Shown here: one piece after another, positions 59,334 to 64,000 of the stretch | How positions within the stretch are numbered: position 1 is the stretch's first letter | Layout: every line of letters begins with the position of its first letter | The notes under the pieces: generated by a model | The model's database searches: none | What the model saw: the letters and a program-made list of their open reading frames with translations, nothing else | What the model was told of the DNA's origin: nothing | Program-made: the position numbers and the translations under genes | From: Cytophagales bacterium | GTDB taxonomy: Bacteria > Bacteroidota > Bacteroidia > Cytophagales > Spirosomataceae | DNA: 64,000 nucleotides | NCBI GenBank assembly: GCA_004292855.1 | Contig: RDXN01000043.1 | Location: 1-64,000 of the forward strand | Reading direction: 5' to 3'

Positions 59334-59797
59334 AGCACATGAACGACAAAAAGAAACTGATGGGCCTATGGATCGCAATCGGGCTATTGCTGTGCCTGAA
59401 TCTCGCCACGATTGGCTGGATGATGAACCGCGCCCGACTGATCCGCGCAAATCGCCAACACCCTGAAGCACTGTTAGTAGACCGACTCGATTTCTCGCCG
59501 GAGCAGCAAACCCGCTACCGGGAGTTACGGGCGCAGTTTGAACAGCGCAGCAAACCCCTGCAAGACAGCCTCGGGACAATTCGGCGGGCGTTGTTCGGGC
59601 AGTTTGGCAACGTGTTGCCCGATTCGGCCCTGAACAGAATCGTGAGCCAGATGGAACGCCAAAATGGGCAGTTGATGCGGCTCCGGTTTCGGCACTGGCA
59701 GCAGGTGCGTCTACTCTGCACCCCCCGCCAGCAGGCCCGCTTCGACCGAATGTCCACCCGATTAACCAATCAATCTGTATTACCAACAAACGAATAG
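59330..59797 (+). CDS. Periplasmic Spy/CpxP-like heavy-metal sensor protein
   Basis: The 155-residue protein has an N-terminal membrane helix (about 10-32) and a helical periplasmic domain with LTxxQ-like FSPEQQTRYRELRAQFEQ and LCTPRQQARFDRM repeats. It resembles the Spy/CpxP chaperones and periplasmic heavy metal sensors. A GTG start at 59330 overlaps the previous stop; an ATG at 59339 is also possible. Operon context with a sigma factor suggests signalling rather than a pure chaperone role. Confidence 0.7.
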   Translation: MKHMNDKKKLMGLWIAIGLLLCLNLATIGWMMNRARLIRANRQHPEALLVDRLDFSPEQQTRYRELRAQFEQRSKPLQDSLGTIRRALFGQFGNVLPDSALNRIVSQMERQNGQLMRLRFRHWQQVRLLCTPRQQARFDRMSTRLTNQSVLPTNE

Positions 59798-59801
59798 ACC
59801 A

Positions 59802-60203
59802 ATGAAAACCATCCGACTTGCCGTGTTTATACTCGGCACACTGATTGCCCTCCAAGCTGCCGCCCAAAACAACCCCCGCCCCGGCCGGGCCGACCGTAGG
59901 GAACAACTGATGAACAGCACCCCCGAAGAACGAGCTAACCGACAGACTCAGCAGATGAAGAAAGAACTGGCTCTGACCGCCGAGCAGGAAAAGTCCATAG
60001 CGGTCATTAACCTCAACTACGCCCGGCAGATGCAACCCGTGATTGACCAGGTTAAGCGCGACCGAACCACCATGAAGCAGGTGCGTCAGATGAATAACGC
60101 GAAGGAGAAAGATTTGCGTAAAGTATTGACCGATAAGCAGTTTTTGGATTACGAATCGCACAAGGACGAACGCCGGGAGCGCATGAAGGAACGGCGGGGT
60201 TAA
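59802..60203 (+). CDS. Spy-like secreted helical protein
   Basis: The 133-residue protein has a signal peptide (MKTIRLAVFILGTLIALQAA) and a helical body with two LTxxQ-like motifs (LALTAEQEKSIAVINLNYAR, LTDKQFLDYESHK). The body is very basic and rich in Arg/Lys/Gln/Glu. It is likely another periplasmic Spy/CpxP or DUF4890 type chaperone. It lies 4 bp after the preceding gene and 11 bp before the FAS1 lipoprotein, in the sigma operon. Confidence 0.7.
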   Translation: MKTIRLAVFILGTLIALQAAAQNNPRPGRADRREQLMNSTPEERANRQTQQMKKELALTAEQEKSIAVINLNYARQMQPVIDQVKRDRTTMKQVRQMNNAKEKDLRKVLTDKQFLDYESHKDERRERMKERRG

Positions 60204-60214
60204 CAAACAAACTA

Positions 60215-61234
60215 ATGAAGAACAAAGCAATCCGGGTAGGCCTGTGTATGCTCACCCTCCTCATAGGCTGTACACCAACGCCCGATGTAGCCCCCGATGT
60301 GCTTTCGGAGCAACTGAAGAGTATCGACCAGATTGCAATTTTTGCTGATCTGGTGACAACGACGGGTAAAGGCCTCATCAACACTAATGAGCGCGGCACC
60401 CTGTTTATACCAACCGACGAAGCGTTTAAGCATCTTGATATTGAGCAGAAACGCGACTACGATAAGGCAACGATGATGGCTTTAGTGGCGTCGCAAATGA
60501 CAACGTCGCCCTTACCCTCAGCTAATTTTAAGTCGGGAACCTTCACGACGGCCAACACAAAAACGGTGCGGATGTACGCAGGTCGGACGTTTACCCAAAT
60601 TGAAGATGCCCTGGTCGAAACTGCCGATTTGACGATTGGGAATCTGACGGTTCACCTCGTTGATCGGCTGTTTAACTCGGCTATCCTGGTGGGTCACGAT
60701 CACAACACCCACGCGTCGGGACACGCTCACGGAGGTACGCATCAGCACGATATGCTGAATCATTGTGGTGCGTCGGGGCCAACCCCGGCTACGGTGCAGG
60801 AAACTATCGCGTTCCGCAAAAAGACGAGCGCGTTTTTGGCAACCCTGCCCACATGGGGGCCAGAGGCAGCCGCTTCGCGGGCAATGCCCCACGGTTACGC
60901 CCTGATGGGGGGGCGGAATAACGGCCCGCCCTATATTCACTACTTCAGTAAGGCCAATATGGAGGATGGGAAGTTTATGGACCCCAACGCCCCGGAAGGG
61001 CTGATGTATGGCCTCACCGCCGACGGGGTGGTTTATCCAATTTCGGCTGTTTATCTAACGCGTGAGGCATCGCCCCAGCAGTTACACACCCTAAACTGCA
61101 TGTACATGTTCCACGAACACGACGCACTCCCCGGCATAATGATGCACTTTTTTCATGATGCCTACCCGAGTACAAACTATGGTCTCGACCACGAAGCCAA
61201 CCCAATTCTGGTTCGCCAGATGAAGGCAAAGTAG
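60215..61234 (+). CDS. FAS1-domain lipoprotein with His-rich metal-binding region
   Basis: The 339-residue protein has a lipoprotein signal (MLTLLIGCTP, lipobox LIGC), an N-terminal FAS1-like domain (about 30-150; IAIFADLVTTTGKGLINTNE, TLFIPTDEAFKHL, NLTVHLVDRLFNS), a His-rich stretch (HDHNTHASGHAHGGTHQHD) and a C-terminal domain I do not recognise (PYIHYFSKANMEDGKFMDPN, YMFHEHDALPGIMMHFFHDA). The many His suggest metal binding. It ends the sigma operon with two Spy-like proteins, so a role in periplasmic metal handling is plausible but unproven. Confidence 0.7.
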   Translation: MKNKAIRVGLCMLTLLIGCTPTPDVAPDVLSEQLKSIDQIAIFADLVTTTGKGLINTNERGTLFIPTDEAFKHLDIEQKRDYDKATMMALVASQMTTSPLPSANFKSGTFTTANTKTVRMYAGRTFTQIEDALVETADLTIGNLTVHLVDRLFNSAILVGHDHNTHASGHAHGGTHQHDMLNHCGASGPTPATVQETIAFRKKTSAFLATLPTWGPEAAASRAMPHGYALMGGRNNGPPYIHYFSKANMEDGKFMDPNAPEGLMYGLTADGVVYPISAVYLTREASPQQLHTLNCMYMFHEHDALPGIMMHFFHDAYPSTNYGLDHEANPILVRQMKAK

Positions 61235-61246
61235 GAAAACGTTGAC

Positions 61247-62200
61247 TCAGAATGCCACGCCCGCCCGGCCCCAGTTGGCACGTTGGGCTTCGGTCCAGAG
61301 TTCGGGGAAAAACAGGCGTTGCTGATCGGCAGGGGGGAGGTAACGTTGCCAGTTGGTGCCGCCGGTTGCGGCAACGACTTCGGGGCTTTTGTGCAGATAC
61401 CGCACCGCCGACCGCAAATGCGCCAGTTTCCAGCGAACGTTTACCCGCTCGTCAAACGCCCGAAGTTCGGCTACGAGCGCGTCGGTAGCGGCCCCCGCCC
61501 GGTCCAGACGTTGCCAACAGGCATGTAAATTAGTGGATTCATACCCGGTGGCGAGTCGTACGAGCGACTCGCCATATTTTTTCTCAAACTGCTTCAGGGT
61601 CAGTGTTTTTTGCTGAGTAGCCAGCTCGGTCGCTCCCTGTTTCCAGTACAAAAAGTCATACAGCACCGACAAGGGCGCATCGGTCGGGATGGGGGCGGTG
61701 GACTGGAGTAGATTCCGAAAATCGGTCGACATAATTTCGATCTCGCGAAACTGCACCGACTGGAACCCGCTCGATGGGAGCAGGGCCATACGGAAGTTCA
61801 GAAACTGCTCTTTGTCCATGCCTTCGACCATCACCGCAAACGATTGTTCCAGAATTCCGAAATACCGGTTGATTCGAGTCATTCGTTCGGTAAAAAATTG
61901 GGCGTCTAAAGTCGGATGCCCGCCTATCTGGGCAATTTCGTGCTTAACGAGTTTGAAGTATAACTCGGTGATCTGGTGGTAGGTAATAAAAATCAGTTCG
62001 TCGGGGTAGGCCGTGCGCGGGTTCTGGAGCGAGAGCAACGTTTCCAGATGCACGTAGTCCCAGTAGGTGAGGTAATCGGCTTGCAAAAGCCCCTCCAGAT
62101 ACGAACTCATGTCCTGCCCCATCGCAGCATATTTCTCCGAAAGCTGATGCAGTTTGTCGATGAGGGTGTCGGAGAGGGGGGCGTTGCCTGGCAAAGTCAT
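61247..62200 (-). CDS. kynA: Tryptophan 2,3-dioxygenase
   Basis: The 317-residue all-helical haem enzyme has TDO motifs: YLTYWDYVHLETLLSLQ, DELIFITYHQITELYFKLV (substrate region), NRYFGILEQSFAVM, GFQSVQFREIEI and the haem-His segment VRWKLAHLRSAVRYL with ATGGTNWQRYL. It opens the indole ring of tryptophan with O2 to N-formylkynurenine, the first step of the kynurenine route. No other kynurenine gene is in the window. It is divergent from the GapN-like gene. Confidence 0.9.
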   Translation of the reverse strand: MTLPGNAPLSDTLIDKLHQLSEKYAAMGQDMSSYLEGLLQADYLTYWDYVHLETLLSLQNPRTAYPDELIFITYHQITELYFKLVKHEIAQIGGHPTLDAQFFTERMTRINRYFGILEQSFAVMVEGMDKEQFLNFRMALLPSSGFQSVQFREIEIMSTDFRNLLQSTAPIPTDAPLSVLYDFLYWKQGATELATQQKTLTLKQFEKKYGESLVRLATGYESTNLHACWQRLDRAGAATDALVAELRAFDERVNVRWKLAHLRSAVRYLHKSPEVVAATGGTNWQRYLPPADQQRLFFPELWTEAQRANWGRAGVAF

Positions 62201-62229
62201 GTTGGATGAAGTAGGAGGTAACAGTAAAA

Positions 62230-62237
62230 CAAAGGTA
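62230..62237 (-). promoter_or_regulatory. kynA -7 element
   Basis: TACCTTTG on the minus strand, 29 bp before the kynA ATG at 62200. No clear -33 at the usual spacing. Confidence 0.5.
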
Positions 62238-62277
62238 GTTTTTTGCTGGCGTAAGGTGAACCAATTAAGACCAGAGC

Positions 62278-62306
62278 GATGTCATCTTTCTAAACAAGTT
62301 GACATC
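62278..62306 (+). promoter_or_regulatory. GATGTCA-N15-TGACATC palindrome before the GapN-like gene
   Basis: Seven-base arms at 62278-62284 and 62300-62306 are perfectly complementary with a 15-bp spacer, centred 32 bp before the ATG at 62324. It could be an operator or a leader hairpin. No TAnnTTTG was found for this gene. Confidence 0.4.
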
Positions 62307-62323
62307 TCTTCAGGCACAACCAC

Positions 62324-63952
62324 ATGACCATTTCCGCTTCCCAACTCGAATCCTGCTTTCCGGCCCTTGACCAGATTCCGGCTGAACACCAGTTTACGTC
62401 CCTTCACCAACGTGAATACCTTATAAACGGCCAAATGCGCCATTGGGACGGCCCTACGGTCGATGTGCCCTCGCCGGTAATGGTGCGCCAACCGGACGGT
62501 TCGCTGCAACGGCCTGTGATTGGCAGCTACCCCGTCACGACGGATGCCGAAGCTCTTGAGGCTCTCGAAGCCGCCGTTTTGGCCTACGACAATGGCCGGG
62601 GCGAGTGGCCCCGGATGAGCGTGGCCGACCGAATTTGGTGTATGCAGAATTTTGTGGGCCGGATGCTCGAACAGAAAAAGCAGGTGGTTACCCTGCTCAT
62701 GTGGGAAATCGGCAAAACTCTCGCCGATTCCAATAAGGAGTTCGACCGGACGGTGCAGTACATCTACGACACCATCGACGCGCTCAAAGACATTGACCGG
62801 GCGGGGTCGCGGTTCAAGATTGAAGAGGGAATTATTGGGCAGATTCGCCGGTCGCCGTTGGGTGTGGTGTTGTGTATGGGGCCATTCAATTACCCCCTTA
62901 ACGAGACCTACACCACCCTGATTCCGGCTATCCTGATGGGCAACACCATTCTGTTCAAACCCCCCAAACACGGAACCCTGTTGCATTACCCGCTGCTCGA
63001 AGCCTTCCGGTCGTGTTTTCCGAAAGGCGTTGTGAACACGATTTACGGGCGGGGGGCCTCGGTGGTGCCCGCGCTCATGCAGTCGGGTAAAGTGAATGTG
63101 CTGACGCTGATCGGGTCGAGCCGAGTGGCCGATAGTTTGAAAAAGATGCACCCTAAGAGTAATCGTCTGCGGGCTGTTTTGGGTCTCGACGCCAAAAACG
63201 CAGCCATCATCCTGCCCGACGCCGACCTCGACTTGGCCGTTCGCGAATGCCTGCTGGGCACGCTTTCGTTCAATGGGCAACGCTGTACGGCCATCAAAAT
63301 CATTTGGGTGCATCGCTCCGTGGCCGACGCTTTTCTGGAGAAGTTTAGTGCGGCAGTCAACGACCTCAAACCCGGTATGCCCTGGGAAAAGCCTACCCAA
63401 ATCACGCCACTCCCGGAACCTCAAAAGCCTGACTATCTGACGGATTGTATTGCCGATGCCCACGCGAAGGGGGCGCGGGTCATGAATGAAGGGGGCGGCA
63501 CGGTGTCGGGGTCGCTGTTTTTTCCGGCGGTGGTGTATCCGGTGGCCGAGGGGATGAAACTGTACCGCGAAGAGCAGTTTGGCCCGGTCGTGCCGGTCGT
63601 GCCGTTTATCGACGTGGAGCAGCCCATTCAGTACATTATCTCGTCGGACCACGGGCAGCAGGTAAGCCTGTTCGGTACCGACCCCGACCAGTTGGCCCAC
63701 CTCATCGACCCGTTGGTGAATCAGGTAAGCCGCGTAAACCTAAACGCCCAATGCCAACGCGGCCCCGACACGTTCCCCTTCACGGGCCGCAAAGACTCTG
63801 CCGAGGGAACGCTGTCGGTTGAGGATGCGCTACGGGCTTTCTCGATCCGAACGGTGGTTTCCACAAAGGATACCCCAGCGAACAAAGCCATTGTGAATCA
63901 GATTGTCCGCGAGCAGGATTCGGCGTTTTTATCGACGAATTTTATTTTTTGA
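62324..63952 (+). CDS. GapN-like aldehyde dehydrogenase (non-phosphorylating GAPDH)
   Basis: The 542-residue protein has the aldehyde dehydrogenase fold with family motifs: N and K contacts in MGPFNYPL and ILFKPPKHG, and catalytic Cys321 in FNGQRCTAIK. It resembles NADP-dependent non-phosphorylating glyceraldehyde-3-phosphate dehydrogenase. At the position of the general-base Glu (LELGGK in most ALDHs) it has Gly287 (VLGLDAKNAA), an unusual feature that may alter activity or be typical of a subgroup. It is divergent from kynA. The last 48 bases of the window hold nothing clear. Confidence 0.82.
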   Translation: MTISASQLESCFPALDQIPAEHQFTSLHQREYLINGQMRHWDGPTVDVPSPVMVRQPDGSLQRPVIGSYPVTTDAEALEALEAAVLAYDNGRGEWPRMSVADRIWCMQNFVGRMLEQKKQVVTLLMWEIGKTLADSNKEFDRTVQYIYDTIDALKDIDRAGSRFKIEEGIIGQIRRSPLGVVLCMGPFNYPLNETYTTLIPAILMGNTILFKPPKHGTLLHYPLLEAFRSCFPKGVVNTIYGRGASVVPALMQSGKVNVLTLIGSSRVADSLKKMHPKSNRLRAVLGLDAKNAAIILPDADLDLAVRECLLGTLSFNGQRCTAIKIIWVHRSVADAFLEKFSAAVNDLKPGMPWEKPTQITPLPEPQKPDYLTDCIADAHAKGARVMNEGGGTVSGSLFFPAVVYPVAEGMKLYREEQFGPVVPVVPFIDVEQPIQYIISSDHGQQVSLFGTDPDQLAHLIDPLVNQVSRVNLNAQCQRGPDTFPFTGRKDSAEGTLSVEDALRAFSIRTVVSTKDTPANKAIVNQIVREQDSAFLSTNFIF

Positions 63953-64000
63953 GTTTCACTTCATTAGCCCCAACAAAAAACTAAGCCTAGCCCCATCGGG

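Noticed and set aside
62282-63700. Long minus-strand reading frame of 472 codons opposite the GapN-like gene
   Set aside because: It is antisense to a clear aldehyde dehydrogenase, His/Arg/Pro/Gln-rich with no domain; a shadow frame.

Overview
The window looks like chromosomal DNA from a Bacteroidota bacterium of the order Cytophagales, most like the Spirosoma/Fibrella group (an inference from gene content; no search was run). The evidence is a type IX secretion (T9SS) C-terminal sorting domain at the left edge, the T9SS regulator PorX, a DUF5686 outer-membrane protein, a TonB-dependent receptor with a carboxypeptidase-like domain, a TIGR02757 protein, a glutamine synthetase III, and many promoters with the Bacteroidota -7 element TAnnTTTG instead of strong Shine-Dalgarno sites. 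GC appears a little above 50 percent except in one clearly AT-rich gene. I found no rRNA, tRNA, CRISPR array, insertion sequence or phage gene.

Layout. 1-13 kb: the 3' end of a repeat-rich T9SS cargo protein, rpsU, a Ppx/GppA phosphatase, a bile-acid-symporter-family transporter, a DUF5686 protein, a secreted G8-like protein, an amine oxidase, a lipid A type acyltransferase and a WbqC protein. 13-25 kb: clpC, an LTA-synthase-like sulfatase, two unrelated glutamine synthetases (GSII and GSIII), an M28 peptidase, an acidic protein and a MoxR/VWA pair. 25-31 kb: an AT-rich, probably imported TonB receptor, rsmE, a DUF4159 protein and a desaturase. 30-34 kb: a compact operon of a cNMP-binding patatin lipase, a class III cyclase and an HD phosphohydrolase. 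34-45 kb: an ALDH7-type dehydrogenase, an operon of LysM protein, small membrane protein, TIGR02757 protein and aldose epimerase, then kdsB, a GluQRS-like gene, a beta-propeller protein and porX. 44-53 kb: envelope, regulatory and hydrolase genes, including an esterase-fold protein that has lost its catalytic serine, and a LytS/LytTR two-component pair. 52-58 kb: ftsE, a transaldolase-like aldolase, galK, a TPR lipoprotein, TMEM220, a GlsB-type protein and pgeF. 58-61 kb: a five-gene ECF-sigma operon ending in a His-rich FAS1 lipoprotein. 61-64 kb: tryptophan 2,3-dioxygenase and a GapN-like dehydrogenase.

Two signals stand out. First, at least nine gene boundaries are occupied by inverted-repeat elements. 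Each has its own low-complexity arm sequence, three share a short GCTGACGC core, and they often fill the gap from one gene's stop to the next gene's start and supply stop codons or C-terminal codons; one has grown into a 13-copy, 14-bp tandem array. Second, the lipase-cyclase-HD operon looks like a self-contained cyclic-nucleotide-controlled phospholipase circuit. The TAnnTTTG element lies 5 or 6 bases before the ATG of four genes, which suggests leaderless or near-leaderless transcripts.
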